Assembly: GCA_026196495.1 (NCBI GenBank)
Contig: JAPHSY010000023.1
Location: forward strand, 1-49,684
DNA length: 49,684 bases
Direction: 5' to 3'
DNA from: Magnetovibrio sp.
GTDB lineage: Bacteria > Pseudomonadota > Alphaproteobacteria > Rhodospirillales > Magnetovibrionaceae
The position numbers and the translations under genes are program-made. The notes beneath the pieces were generated by a model. That model searched no databases. It was not told where the DNA came from and was given only the letters and a program-made list of their open reading frames with translations. Position 1 is the first letter of the stretch, and each line of letters begins with the position of its first letter. Positions 19,260 to 28,918 of the stretch are shown piece after piece.

Positions 19260-21105
19260 ATTTGGCGTTCCGTTCTGCAGCCGACTGCTCTTGCATTTTC
19301 AAGGCACGGAAACGTTCAAAAGTTTCCTGCGTCATATCTGCGGCTAGCTGCCGCTGGGCATCTTCGAGCTCGGCCTGCAGGTCACGCCTGCAATACAATT
19401 CGTAGGTCTCAATCCAACCTTCCAGCGCACTCATAGGCTCCTCATCGGGGCGGGCGAAGTAAGCATGTTCGTAAACACGTGAACTCAAAAGCGAGTCCAG
19501 TTCAGACGAAAATCCACTGTCCCTGAGGTGGCGTCGGAGGGTATCCCTGTCAAGACCTTGTTCCCCTGCCAGTGTCTTTAGAGCTTCCTGACGAAGGTTG
19601 TCAAGGCTAAGCGTTGTAAAAGCTAGACTTCCGAGCTTTTCACCAACGTCCTCAAACACGTCTGGATGGTTAATCAGGGTCGCCAACAAGATCTCTTCAC
19701 GAGATCGTGTTAGGTCCACACGAGCCGATTTGACCGCACGTTGCTTGGCCTCACCCTCAAAAACCTGCGGTTTTTGGGGCTTAAAGCTGCGTTTGGCCCG
19801 GGGTGTCCATGCACTGCCAGAACCCTTTTCCCGGCCTTCACGGCCCAATTGCCACACCCGATCTTTAAAACTGGACTGAAAATGGCCGCGCACTGTGGGG
19901 TCTTCGATCCGGCGCACGTGATCATCCAATCGTTTTTGCAATGCGGCACGTCCTTCGGGGCTGTCAGTCGCGCCACCATTCTTTTCGATGTTCCACAGCA
20001 CTTCGCTGAGCGGCACGGCACTGTCTAGGACCTCTTGAAAGGCTTCAACGCCTTTGGTCCGAACCAGACTATCGGGATCTTCTCCCTCGGGCAGGGTTGC
20101 AAATTTAAGCCCCACACCCGCCTTAATCAGCGGCAATGTGCGTTCTGCCGCCCGCGCAGCTGCGCGTTGACCCGCATTATCCCCATCAAAACAAAGAACT
20201 GGTTCAGGTAAAATTTTCCACAGCTCGAGAATTTGGTCTTCGGTTAAAGCCGTACCCAAAGGGGCCACTGCACCTTCAAATCCAAATTGATACAGCGCAA
20301 TTACGTCCATATAGCCTTCGGTCACGATTAAAGGCTGACCTGCACGCGCTGCCACCTGTGCTGTGTCCATGGCGTAGAGAAGATGCCCTTTGTGAAACAA
20401 GTCCGTCTCAGGACTGTTGAGATACTTGGCGATTTTCTTATCCGCAACCAAGGTCCGCCCGCCAAAAGCCACCACCCGGCCACGGCGGTCAGAGATGGGA
20501 AACATCACCCGACCACGAAAGCGGTCATAGGTGGAGCCATCGTCGCGCTTGATGATCAGACCTGCGGCAATCAATTCAGCTTCTTTTACACCCTCAGCAC
20601 CCAAAGCCTTCTTAATGCCTTCACGCCGGTCCGGGGCATACCCCAAACGGAACTTGCCAATGGTTTGTTCGGAAAGGCCCCGTTTTTGCAAATATTCCAG
20701 TCCATTAGAACCTTCGGGACGGCGCAGGGCATTTTGAAAATAGCGGCATGCCAGCTCCACCACATCGTATAGTGTCTTTTTACGCTCAGCACGGGCACGT
20801 TCTTGGGGGCTGTCTTGGGGCACCTGCATCCCCGCTTCACCCGCCAGCTTTTCCACCGCTTCACGAAAGTTCAGGCCTTCCGTTTCCATCACGAAATCAA
20901 AGGCAGAGCCATGGGCCCCACACCCAAAACAGTGGTAGAACCCCTTGTCTTCATTGACTGTAAAGGACGGTGTTTTTTCTTTGTGGAATGGGCACAGACC
21001 GGAATGTTCGCGGCCTTTTTTGGTCAGACGCGTGCGGCGATTAACCACATCGGCCAAGCCAATGCGGTCGCGCAACTCATCCAAAAATCGTGACGGAATC
21101 GCCAT
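19258..21105 (-). CDS. dnaG: DNA primase
   Basis: DnaG makes the RNA primers for chromosome replication, working with the DnaB helicase. From ATG 21105 (MAIPSRFLDELRDRI) it has 615 residues; a start at 21153 would add 16 unlike the family. The N-terminal zinc-binding domain has CPFHKEKTPSF and YHCFGCGAHG. The TOPRIM core shows VTEGYMDVIALYQ and the acidic LCFDGDNAG motif. The C-terminal helicase-binding part is less conserved, as usual. Upstream lies a promoter with DnaA-box-like sites. rpoD is 136 bases downstream. Confidence 0.96.
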   Translation of the reverse strand: MAIPSRFLDELRDRIGLADVVNRRTRLTKKGREHSGLCPFHKEKTPSFTVNEDKGFYHCFGCGAHGSAFDFVMETEGLNFREAVEKLAGEAGMQVPQDSPQERARAERKKTLYDVVELACRYFQNALRRPEGSNGLEYLQKRGLSEQTIGKFRLGYAPDRREGIKKALGAEGVKEAELIAAGLIIKRDDGSTYDRFRGRVMFPISDRRGRVVAFGGRTLVADKKIAKYLNSPETDLFHKGHLLYAMDTAQVAARAGQPLIVTEGYMDVIALYQFGFEGAVAPLGTALTEDQILELWKILPEPVLCFDGDNAGQRAAARAAERTLPLIKAGVGLKFATLPEGEDPDSLVRTKGVEAFQEVLDSAVPLSEVLWNIEKNGGATDSPEGRAALQKRLDDHVRRIEDPTVRGHFQSSFKDRVWQLGREGREKGSGSAWTPRAKRSFKPQKPQVFEGEAKQRAVKSARVDLTRSREEILLATLINHPDVFEDVGEKLGSLAFTTLSLDNLRQEALKTLAGEQGLDRDTLRRHLRDSGFSSELDSLLSSRVYEHAYFARPDEEPMSALEGWIETYELYCRRDLQAELEDAQRQLAADMTQETFERFRALKMQEQSAAERNAK

Positions 21106-21166
21106 ACGGTTGGTGTGCCCCCGAATCCTTAAAAGCGACACAGTGTAAGCCAAATAAGCTTTACGC

Positions 21167-21230
21167 GTTATATATAGGGTTCACAGGGTGTCCACACCAT
21201 ATGCCGGAAGTATCCACAGACTTATCCACA
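21167..21230 (-). promoter_or_regulatory. dnaG promoter with DnaA-box-like cluster
   Basis: On the minus strand TGGACA (21194-21189) and TATAAC (21172-21167) are 16 bases apart, a good sigma-70 promoter for dnaG. Immediately upstream are TTATCCACA (21222-21230, a perfect DnaA box) and GTATCCACA (21210-21218, one mismatch), and TGTCCACA (21189-21196) overlaps the -35. All three have the same orientation. DnaA binding is inferred from the motif only. Confidence 0.6.
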
Positions 21231-21242
21231 GCCTTTTGCCCA

Positions 21243-22025
21243 TCACACAGCCCCAAAGACACCCCATTCAATCAACATGTCAGTAAGATTTTTGGCGTAA
21301 TCCTTGGTTTTCGTCAAAACCTCAACGTTTTTGGGCATGTGAGTTAGGTGCTCATCCCCCGATGCATATGCCGTGAACAGAACAAAATGAACATCCTTCA
21401 ATCGATCAATGCTGGAACAAACCCGGGCAAATTCAATCCCGTTGAACGGCATTGTTTCTAAATCGGAGATGATAATATCCGGGACAATATCCAGGGCATG
21501 CGACAATCCCTCCATCGAATTGATGGCGCGACTGACGTTAAAGCCACACGACAACATTTCGCTGGCGATGGTTTTTTGGACAACACCGGACGGCATCAAC
21601 AGCAACACGTTAACGTTATGGGTTTCTTGTCCGGAAAATCCCTGAGGCTTACCCGATGGAAGGCCGCGCAACAAATCATCGGTATCGGGGAACCCAGCCT
21701 CATCACCGGTCATCAAGATTTCCATCATGGTGTCAACAAAGACACGCAAGTCCTTGACGGTATCAAGCTGCACACCACCGGTATTTTTGAGATAGTCTTC
21801 GCTGAGATGTGCAATACGTCCAACCAAAGGAAAGCCGAAAGTCGACCCCTGCCCCTTGATGTTATGGATTGAACGCTGAACGCCGAACAACTCTTCTTCA
21901 CCGATATCACGCCCGGATTCCAACCAATCCAGGTACATCTCGATTTCATCAAGTTGATCACGTGCTGTTTCTATAAATTCTTGGCGCAAACGCGCAAGAA
22001 TGACTTCAACGTCCTGATCCGACAT
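21243..22025 (-). CDS. Hpt domain-response receiver protein, degenerate receiver
   Basis: A 260-residue soluble phosphorelay protein. Residues about 1-105 form an Hpt domain with the phosphorylatable histidine in QRSIHNIKGQGSTFGF. Residues about 135-255 form a receiver with the phosphoacceptor Asp in IIISDLETMP, the Thr in LFTAY and the Lys in LTKTK. The acidic pair that binds Mg2+ at the end of strand 1 is missing (LLLMPSGV). Self-phosphorylation of the receiver may therefore be impaired, and it may act as a binding module. No kinase is adjacent. The nearby chemoreceptors suggest a motility or development role, but this is a guess. Confidence 0.85.
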   Translation of the reverse strand: MSDQDVEVILARLRQEFIETARDQLDEIEMYLDWLESGRDIGEEELFGVQRSIHNIKGQGSTFGFPLVGRIAHLSEDYLKNTGGVQLDTVKDLRVFVDTMMEILMTGDEAGFPDTDDLLRGLPSGKPQGFSGQETHNVNVLLLMPSGVVQKTIASEMLSCGFNVSRAINSMEGLSHALDIVPDIIISDLETMPFNGIEFARVCSSIDRLKDVHFVLFTAYASGDEHLTHMPKNVEVLTKTKDYAKNLTDMLIEWGVFGAV

Positions 22026-22111
22026 AACCGCCCACCACAGATTATGATTTGCAAAAACGCCCCCTCACATTAAATCATGAGAGGCTTACTCTGTTGAATA
22101 TATATGTATGG

Positions 22112-22573
22112 TCAACCGCCGCTTAAACGACTTTTCACAACGCCGCTGGCTTTGCCGAAATCCATGCAACCCGCATGGCGTTCTTTCAATGTCGCCATCA
22201 CCCTGCCCATGTCTTTCATGGCAGAGGCTTCCAATTCGGAAATAATCTCTTCAATAGCGGCAGCAGCAGCATTTTCGTCCATTTGTTCAGGCAAAAAGCC
22301 TTCAATTACAGCGATCTCTTTGGCTTCACGTTCGGCCAATTCTGGACGCCCGCCTTTTTCGTACATGTCGATGCTGTCACGGCGCTGCTTAATCATAGAC
22401 TGCAGCATGCTGAGGATTTCATCATCAGAAATACCGTCATTGTTGCCCGAAGACCGCGCTGCAATGTCGCGGTCCTTCAACGCAGCTTGGATCAGGCGTA
22501 CTGTAGCCAAACCGATTTCATCTTTCGCCTTCATGGCGGTTTTCATGGATTCACTTATTTGGTCGCGAAGCAT
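22112..22573 (-). CDS. GatB/YqeY domain protein
   Basis: A 153-residue helical protein of the YqeY family, related to the tRNA-binding tail of GatB. Family features are the N-terminal MLRDQISESMKTAMKAKD, the VRLIQAALKDRDIAAR segment, RRDSIDMYEKGGRPELAEREAKE and the C-terminal GCMDFGKASGVVKSRL. Role uncertain: it may aid tRNA or amidotransferase functions. It is divergent from carA, a common arrangement in alphaproteobacteria. Confidence 0.93.
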   Translation of the reverse strand: MLRDQISESMKTAMKAKDEIGLATVRLIQAALKDRDIAARSSGNNDGISDDEILSMLQSMIKQRRDSIDMYEKGGRPELAEREAKEIAVIEGFLPEQMDENAAAAAIEEIISELEASAMKDMGRVMATLKERHAGCMDFGKASGVVKSRLSGG

Positions 22574-22719
22574 GTCATCCCTCTTTCGCTTGAATCATCA
22601 CCCCCCGATTGGGACGATTCCGCGGAAAGGCGAGAGATTAGCCCAATATACGCAGAAATGCAAATGTTCAAAAGTTTGTAACTCATTGATATTAAATAAT
22701 ATTTTTATGAAACTGAGTC

Positions 22720-22748
22720 TTGACGCAGCGCACCATATACCTTAAACA
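22720..22748 (+). promoter_or_regulatory. Possible carA promoter
   Basis: TTGACG (22720-22725) followed after 17 bases by TAAACA (22743-22748). The -35 is good and the -10 weak. The site leaves a leader of roughly 105 bases before carA, which contains two hairpins. Confidence 0.4.
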
Positions 22749-22837
22749 CTCCCAAATCGCCGCTTTACGGAGCGTTGCGCTCAGGCTTGCGCGCCCACGC
22801 CACCGGAACTGGCCCTATACCTCTAGGATCTTGAGGC

Positions 22838-22853
22838 CCTTTAGCCTAAAGGA
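22838..22853 (+). promoter_or_regulatory. Hairpin covering the carA ribosome-binding site
   Basis: CCTTTA (22838-22843) and TAAAGG (22847-22852) are perfect six-base arms around GCC. The right arm is part of AAAGGA, the Shine-Dalgarno sequence of carA (ATG at 22861). If folded it would limit carA translation. A GAGCG/CGCTC hairpin lies upstream at 22770-22782. Confidence 0.45.
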
Positions 22854-22860
22854 TGTCGCC

Positions 22861-24096
22861 ATGGCCGACCCAAATTCGAACGCCCCCGCTGCTGAGCAGG
22901 GGACGATTCTTTCTGCGCAAAACGACCACATGAACAACACCCGCCCCGCAGGCTGTAATGCAGCCCTGGTCTTGGCGGACGGTGCGGTCTTTTGGGGCTT
23001 TGGCGCAGGGGCGTACGGCATCGCCATGGGTGAGGTCTGCTTCAACACCGGCCTGACGGGTTATCAAGAAACCATGTCCGACCCATCATATGCGGGTCAA
23101 ATCATCACCTTTACATTTCCCCACATCGGCAACGTCGGCACCAACTTCGAAGACGTCGAAACAGACAAGCCTGCTGTACGCGGCTGCATCCTGCGCGCCG
23201 ATATTACCGAGCCCGCGAACTTTCGCGCGGCCTCACACCTGGACGAATGGCTCAAGGCCAACGAGTTGGTGGCAATTTCCGGTCTCGACACTCGCCGCCT
23301 GACCCGTCGCATCCGCGACGGTGGCGCACCCACGGGCGTGGTCATTCACCTGCCTGCGGACGAAGTTGAACAAAGCGGCATCGATACCGACGCGCTGGTG
23401 ACCATGGCGTCCAACTGGCCGTCTTTGGAAGGCACCGACCTGGCCAAAGAAGTGACCTGCACCGAAACCTATGAATGGCACGAAACCGAATGGAACCTGG
23501 GCGAAGGCTACGGCATTCAACAAGACCCCAAACACCACGTCGTTGCCGTGGACTTTGGCGCCAAGAAAAACATTTTGCGCTGCCTTGCCAACGCGGGTTG
23601 CCGCGTCACCGTGGTTCCGGCCTCCACAACGGCGGCTGAGATTTTGGAACTGAACCCCGATGGGGTGTTCCTGTCCAACGGGCCCGGCGATCCGGCGGCC
23701 ACAGGTGAATACGCTGTGCCGATGATCGATGCCATCATTAAAAGCGGCAAACCACTGTTTGGTATTTGCTTGGGCCACCAGATGCTGTCCATCGCATTGG
23801 GTGCCAGCACCCACAAAATGCACATGGGCCACCGTGGCGCCAACCACCCGGTCAAAGACCTGGAAACAGGCCACGTCGAAATCACATCACAAAACCACGG
23901 CTTCGTGGTCGATCGTGAAACGCTTCCCGATGGTGTGGTGGAAACCCACACATCCTTGTTTGACGGCAGCCTTGAAGGCATCAAACTCGAAGGCAAGCCG
24001 GTCTTTTCCGTACAACACCACCCCGAAGCCAGCCCCGGGCCTGAGGACAGCCACTACCTGTTCGATCGCTTCGTCGCATTGATGGAGGCGAAATAA
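22861..24096 (+). CDS. carA: Carbamoyl-phosphate synthase small subunit
   Basis: The glutaminase subunit: hydrolyses glutamine and passes ammonia to CarB for carbamoyl phosphate, needed for pyrimidines and arginine. From ATG 22861 (AAAGGA at ideal spacing) it has 411 residues. An upstream in-frame start at 22720 adds 47 residues with no family match. Landmarks: [16 protein letters not shown] in the N-terminal half, [16 protein letters not shown], and the class I amidotransferase triad in GICLGHQML (Cys), NHGFVV and HHPEASPGP (His, Glu). Its stop overlaps the carB start as TAATG, so the two subunits are translationally coupled. Confidence 0.96.
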   Translation: MADPNSNAPAAEQGTILSAQNDHMNNTRPAGCNAALVLADGAVFWGFGAGAYGIAMGEVCFNTGLTGYQETMSDPSYAGQIITFTFPHIGNVGTNFEDVETDKPAVRGCILRADITEPANFRAASHLDEWLKANELVAISGLDTRRLTRRIRDGGAPTGVVIHLPADEVEQSGIDTDALVTMASNWPSLEGTDLAKEVTCTETYEWHETEWNLGEGYGIQQDPKHHVVAVDFGAKKNILRCLANAGCRVTVVPASTTAAEILELNPDGVFLSNGPGDPAATGEYAVPMIDAIIKSGKPLFGICLGHQMLSIALGASTHKMHMGHRGANHPVKDLETGHVEITSQNHGFVVDRETLPDGVVETHTSLFDGSLEGIKLEGKPVFSVQHHPEASPGPEDSHYLFDRFVALMEAK

Positions 24097-27000
24097 TGCC
24101 CAAACGTACAGACATCAAAAGCATCCTCATCGTCGGCGCCGGCCCGATTGTTATCGGTCAGGCGTGTGAGTTCGATTACTCCGGGGCGCAAGCGTGTAAG
24201 GCGCTTCGCGAAGAAGGCTACCGGGTGATCTTGGTGAACTCCAACCCCGCGACGATCATGACCGACCCCAACATGGCGGACGCGACCTATGTCGAGCCCA
24301 TCACGCCGGAGTTCTTGGAAAAGGTCATCGAAAAAGAAAAACCCGACGCCATCCTACCCACTATGGGCGGTCAGACGGCGCTGAACGCGGCCATGTCGCT
24401 TTCTGAAAACGGTGCATTGGAACGCCACAATGTTGAGCTAATCGGCGCCAACGAAGCGTCCATCGCCAAGGCCGAAGATCGTCAACTGTTCCGCGACGCT
24501 ATGGACAAGATCGGCCTCAACACGCCGCGCTCATCCGTTGTGAACAGCTTGGAAGAAGCCCGCAAGGAGATGGAACACATCGGCCTGCCGATCATCATCC
24601 GCCCGAGCTTCACCATGGGTGGCATTGGCGGCGGCATTGCCTATAACGCCCAAGAATTTGATGAGATCGTTTCCGGTGGTTTAGCTGCTTCGCCCGTGCA
24701 TGAAGTTCTGATCGAACAGTCTGTGCTGGGCTGGAAAGAATACGAAATGGAAGTTGTGCGCGACAAAGCGGACAACTGCATCATCATTTGTTCCATCGAA
24801 AACGTCGATCCCATGGGCGTGCACACGGGTGACAGTATCACCGTTGCCCCAGCCCTGACCCTGACCGACAAAGAATACCAAATCATGCGCAATGCCAGCT
24901 TGGCCGTTTTGCGCGAAATCGGTGTGGACACGGGCGGGTCCAACGTGCAGTTCGCCGTCAACCCGGAAAATGGTGAGTTGATCGTGATTGAAATGAACCC
25001 ACGGGTGTCACGTTCTTCGGCACTGGCATCCAAAGCCACAGGCTTCCCCATTGCCAAGATCGCGGCGAAGCTGGCGGTTGGTTACACGCTGGATGAGCTG
25101 CGCAACGACATCACTGGCGGCATCACTCCGGCATCGTTCGAGCCCACCATCGATTATGTCGTCACCAAAATCCCGCGCTTCACATTTGAAAAATTCCCGG
25201 GTGCCGATCCGTACCTGACCACCGCCATGAAGTCGGTGGGTGAAGCCATGTCCATCGGTCGCACGTTCCAAGAAAGCTTGCAAAAAGGCCTGCGGTCCAT
25301 GGAAACCGGCCTGACCGGTTTGAATGAAGTTGAAATCGAAGGCGTTGATGCCGACAACCCGGATGTGAACGCCATTGTCAAAGCATTGTCGACACCGACA
25401 CCGGATCGCTTGCTGGTGATCGCCCAGGCCTTTCGCCATGGTTTGAGCGTCGAACGCATCCATGCCGCGTGTAAATACGAGCCATGGTTCCTGCGCCAAA
25501 TCGAAGGCATCGTGAAGGCCGAAGAAGAAATCCGCGAAAAAGGTGTGCCGAAAAACTCGGTCGATCTGTTGCGTGTGAAAAAGATGGGCTTCAGTGATGA
25601 ACGCCTTTCGGAAGTCAGCGGCATGAACTTGGGCAAAGTCACCACGCGCCGCATCACCTTGGGTGTACGCCCGGTCTACAAACGCGTTGATACGTGTGCG
25701 GCTGAGTTCCCATCCAAGACGCCTTATATGTACAGCTGCTACGAAGGTGACGGCATCAATCCGCCCGAATGCGAAGCTGAAATCACGGATCGCAAAAAAG
25801 TCGTGATTTTGGGCGGTGGTCCCAACCGCATCGGTCAAGGTATCGAATTCGATTACTGCTGTGTCCACGCGGCTTACGCCATGAAAGACATCGGCAACGA
25901 AGCGATCATGGTCAACTGCAACCCCGAAACCGTGTCGACCGATTACGACACATCGGACCGTTTGTATTTTGAGCCGCTGACCGCTGAAACCGTGATCGAG
26001 CTGATCCGCCGTGAACAAATGGCGGGTGAGTTGCTGGGCGTTATCGTTCAGTTCGGTGGGCAAACCCCCCTAAAATTGGCACATGCTTTGGAAGCCGCTA
26101 ACATTCCCATCCTGGGCACGTCACCTGACGCCATCGATTTGGCCGAAGACCGCGAACGTTTCCAAGACCTGCTCAACCAGTTGGACTTGAAACAACCCGC
26201 CAACGGCATCGCGCGTTCCATTGAGGAAGCCGAAAAAGTGGCCGCAGATATCGGCTACCCCCTGGTGGTTCGTCCGTCCTACGTTCTGGGCGGTCGTGCG
26301 ATGGAAATCGTTCACGATCATGCCAACCTGATGCGTTATATGACCACCGCAGTGAAAGTTTCCGGTGACAGCCCGGTCCTGTTGGACAGCTACCTGCAAG
26401 GTGCGGTTGAGGTTGACGTCGATGCATTGGCTGACGGCACAGGCGATGTTTACATCGCGGGCATCATGCAACACATCGAAGAAGCGGGCATTCACTCCGG
26501 TGATAGTGCGTGTTCCTTGCCGCCATATTCCTTGGCTGACGATGTCATCGAAGACATTCGCCAACAAACCAAATCCTTGGCTGTGGCACTCAAAGTCGTG
26601 GGTCTGATGAACATTCAGTTCGCCGTCCAAGGCAAGACTGTATACCTGCTGGAAGTGAACCCACGTGCATCGCGTACGGTTCCTTTTGTGGCCAAAGCAA
26701 CGGGCCTGCCCATTGCAAAGATTGCCGCACGCGTCATGGCGGGCGAAACCATTGCATCGTTCAATTTGGGCGACACGCCGAAACTTGAACATGTTGCGGT
26801 GAAAGAAGCCGTATTCCCGTTTGCCCGCTTCCCCGGTGTCGATATCATTTTGGGACCGGAAATGAAGTCAACAGGTGAAGTCATGGGGCTGGATGTAACC
26901 TTTGACAAAGCCTTCGCCAAATCTCAATTGGGTGCAGGCGTCAAGTTACCGACCACGGGTACAGCTTTCATTTCCGTGAAAGATGCGGACAAGAAAGCCA

Positions 27001-27359
27001 TCACCGATGTGGCCCAACGTTTGATCGAACAAGGCTTCAAAATCATCGCCACCGGCGGCACAGCCGATCACTTGGCAGCCCACAACATTGATGTGACCAA
27101 GGTCAACAAAGTGTTGGAAGGCCGCCCGCACTGTGAAGATGCGATCTTGTCCGGTGAAGTGCAATTGGTGGTCAACACCACCGAAGGCGCACAAGCGGTA
27201 GCGGATAGTTTCTCCATCCGCCGTTCTGCTTTGACGCAAAACGTTCCGCATTATACTACGGTGGCGGGGGCTTCTGCCGTTGCAGACGCAATCAAAGCAT
27301 TGAAGTCCGGCGCCCTTGAAGTTAAGCCGTTGCAGGCTTATCCTTACCAAACGTTGTAA
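24096..27359 (+). CDS. carB: Carbamoyl-phosphate synthase large subunit
   Basis: The synthetase subunit makes carbamoyl phosphate from bicarbonate, ammonia and two ATP. The 1,087 residues carry the expected duplicated halves: an N-terminal carboxyphosphate domain ([35 protein letters not shown]) and a C-terminal carbamate-kinase domain ([40 protein letters not shown]). The last 130 residues form the MGS-like allosteric domain ([16 protein letters not shown]). GGAGG precedes the ATG by seven bases. The carB-to-greA gap contains a terminator. Confidence 0.97.
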   Translation: MPKRTDIKSILIVGAGPIVIGQACEFDYSGAQACKALREEGYRVILVNSNPATIMTDPNMADATYVEPITPEFLEKVIEKEKPDAILPTMGGQTALNAAMSLSENGALERHNVELIGANEASIAKAEDRQLFRDAMDKIGLNTPRSSVVNSLEEARKEMEHIGLPIIIRPSFTMGGIGGGIAYNAQEFDEIVSGGLAASPVHEVLIEQSVLGWKEYEMEVVRDKADNCIIICSIENVDPMGVHTGDSITVAPALTLTDKEYQIMRNASLAVLREIGVDTGGSNVQFAVNPENGELIVIEMNPRVSRSSALASKATGFPIAKIAAKLAVGYTLDELRNDITGGITPASFEPTIDYVVTKIPRFTFEKFPGADPYLTTAMKSVGEAMSIGRTFQESLQKGLRSMETGLTGLNEVEIEGVDADNPDVNAIVKALSTPTPDRLLVIAQAFRHGLSVERIHAACKYEPWFLRQIEGIVKAEEEIREKGVPKNSVDLLRVKKMGFSDERLSEVSGMNLGKVTTRRITLGVRPVYKRVDTCAAEFPSKTPYMYSCYEGDGINPPECEAEITDRKKVVILGGGPNRIGQGIEFDYCCVHAAYAMKDIGNEAIMVNCNPETVSTDYDTSDRLYFEPLTAETVIELIRREQMAGELLGVIVQFGGQTPLKLAHALEAANIPILGTSPDAIDLAEDRERFQDLLNQLDLKQPANGIARSIEEAEKVAADIGYPLVVRPSYVLGGRAMEIVHDHANLMRYMTTAVKVSGDSPVLLDSYLQGAVEVDVDALADGTGDVYIAGIMQHIEEAGIHSGDSACSLPPYSLADDVIEDIRQQTKSLAVALKVVGLMNIQFAVQGKTVYLLEVNPRASRTVPFVAKATGLPIAKIAARVMAGETIASFNLGDTPKLEHVAVKEAVFPFARFPGVDIILGPEMKSTGEVMGLDVTFDKAFAKSQLGAGVKLPTTGTAFISVKDADKKAITDVAQRLIEQGFKIIATGGTADHLAAHNIDVTKVNKVLEGRPHCEDAILSGEVQLVVNTTEGAQAVADSFSIRRSALTQNVPHYTTVAGASAVADAIKALKSGALEVKPLQAYPYQTL

Positions 27360-27377
27360 GCGTAAACGGGATACCGA

Positions 27378-27419
27378 GACGCGGCCCGCCCTTTTCACAA
27401 GTGGGGCCGCCGTCTTTTT
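27378..27419 (+). terminator. Terminator after carB
   Basis: GACGCGGCCC (27378-27387) pairs with GGGCCGC-CGTC (27404-27414) with one bulged base and is followed by TTTTT. It would end the carAB transcript before greA. Confidence 0.8.
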
Positions 27420-27451
27420 GACTCAACAGTCAGATATAAGAAGAGATACCG

Positions 27452-27925
27452 ATGGATAAGATCCCCATGACCGCCGGCGGTCTGAAACAATTGGAAGACG
27501 AACTGCGCACCTTGAAGGACGACGAACGCCCCGCCGTGATCGTCGCCATCGCCACCGCACGTGAACACGGCGACTTGAAAGAGAACGCCGAATACCACGC
27601 TGCACGCGAAAAGCAGAGCTTCATCGAAGGCCGCATCAAAGAAGTGGAAGCCATCATCAGCCACGCCGATGTGATTGATCCGACATCCTTGTCCGGTGAC
27701 GTGGTGCGCTTTGGCGCAACGGTTTTATTGGTGGACGAAGAAACCGACGAAGAAAAGACCTATCAAATCGTCGGCGAACACGAAGCGAAACTGGAAAACG
27801 GCTCCATCTCCATCATATCCCCCATGGCCCGCACCATCGTCGGCCGCAGCCTCGGCGACAGCATTGAGGTCAAAGCGCCCGGTGGATCGAAGTACTATGA
27901 GATTTTGAAGGTGGATTACGTTTAA
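27452..27925 (+). CDS. greA: Transcription elongation factor GreA
   Basis: GreA rescues backtracked RNA polymerase by stimulating cleavage of the nascent RNA. The 157 residues (E. coli 158) comprise an N-terminal coiled coil with the acidic tip in EHGDLKENAEY (the D and E that act at the polymerase active site) and a C-terminal FKBP-like domain (SISIISPMARTIVGRSLGDSIEV split over the family core). AAGAAGAG lies before the ATG. It has its own terminator downstream. Confidence 0.97.
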   Translation: MDKIPMTAGGLKQLEDELRTLKDDERPAVIVAIATAREHGDLKENAEYHAAREKQSFIEGRIKEVEAIISHADVIDPTSLSGDVVRFGATVLLVDEETDEEKTYQIVGEHEAKLENGSISIISPMARTIVGRSLGDSIEVKAPGGSKYYEILKVDYV

Positions 27926-27950
27926 CGCCCACTCATCACCCTAAATCTTA

Positions 27951-27983
27951 AAAGGCTGTTGGAGAAATCCAGCAGCCTTTTTT
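27951..27983 (+). terminator. Terminator after greA
   Basis: AAAGGCTGTTGG (27951-27962) pairs with CCAGCAGCCTTT (27969-27980, one bulge), followed by a T-run to 27983. Confidence 0.85.
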
Positions 27984-28057
27984 GTTACGCTTTACAGCCA
28001 GAGAGCAAACAACCTAAGATCGCAGATACAGAAAAATCACCCTATAACCAGGATATT

Positions 28058-28819
28058 ATGCATCTAACCTACTCAGATACGCTGATCATATTGCAGTTGC
28101 TCTATTTTGGATTGGTATGGAGTGCTGTCGGTGTATTTTTTGCCCGTCCATTGGTTGAGTTCACATTCGCAAAGTGGCTACCTGTAACCTATCCTGTTCC
28201 GTCACGACAGATGTACCTGATTCGAGTTATGGCGATATCAGTGCTTGCGGCTTCAACGTTTTGGCTACCCGCCATGAACATAACAACAGGGCAAGATCAT
28301 TATCATTATACAATTGTCTGGGCTGAGTTTTTCATGTTGCTATTAGTCGGGCTGACAACTTTTTACATCAGCATTACAACAGTGAAAAAGCTATTCGATA
28401 TGATTGGGTATTGGGTTGAAAACCACCTACCCTCTGATGCTCCTCTCCCTGAAACTCCAAGAAAAATGGGGCAATCTTTTCATGTACGAAATGCGTTACT
28501 CTTGTTCATACTGCTCGTCATTTGTATTGCTGGTTTACGGTTTTTCGTGGATGCAGAAAACCTCGTATTTCAGGATTTGATTGATATCTTCACCACCATC
28601 ACATCACCTCACCCATATGACAAACATGACTGGCTGAACATTGCTTATATTGGTGTCTTGATAGTACTTACATATCTCATTCATAGAGCATTTGCCGCTC
28701 TTCCTAAGCTTGCCAATAATGAGTGGATCGATACCCCTGCACCATCATATGCGATCCGTTCACTCTATCTTGTTCTATCAATTGCAATTATTGTGATCGG
28801 CTTCTCTATTCCAATCTAG
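28058..28819 (+). CDS. Multi-pass membrane protein, unknown function
   Basis: I do not recognise this family. From ATG 28058 (AGGA four bases upstream) it has 253 residues with about six hydrophobic segments, near residues 8-28, 53-72, 84-104, 149-168, 189-212 and 231-252. The loops carry few charges. A longer frame starts at 27959, but that start lies inside the greA terminator hairpin and is unlikely. It has the low GC of a less constrained gene. Neighbours give no functional hint. Confidence 0.75.
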   Translation: MHLTYSDTLIILQLLYFGLVWSAVGVFFARPLVEFTFAKWLPVTYPVPSRQMYLIRVMAISVLAASTFWLPAMNITTGQDHYHYTIVWAEFFMLLLVGLTTFYISITTVKKLFDMIGYWVENHLPSDAPLPETPRKMGQSFHVRNALLLFILLVICIAGLRFFVDAENLVFQDLIDIFTTITSPHPYDKHDWLNIAYIGVLIVLTYLIHRAFAALPKLANNEWIDTPAPSYAIRSLYLVLSIAIIVIGFSIPI

Positions 28820-28918
28820 TTTTCATCTTTTTTCTGAGATCGTCATCCTGTCATTTATCGTGCTTTTCCCAATCACACCACTTACATGTGTAGAAGTCAC
28901 ACCGGGTGGAGTGGATAA

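Noticed and set aside
22720-22860. N-terminal extension of CarA
   Set aside because: ATG 22861 has an ideal ribosome-binding site and the extension lies in the predicted promoter and leader.
25008-26063. A 351-codon open frame opposite carB
   Set aside because: No domain, in antisense to carB; composition effect.
27959-28057. Longer N-terminus for the unknown membrane protein
   Set aside because: The start would lie in the greA terminator and the extra residues have no family support.
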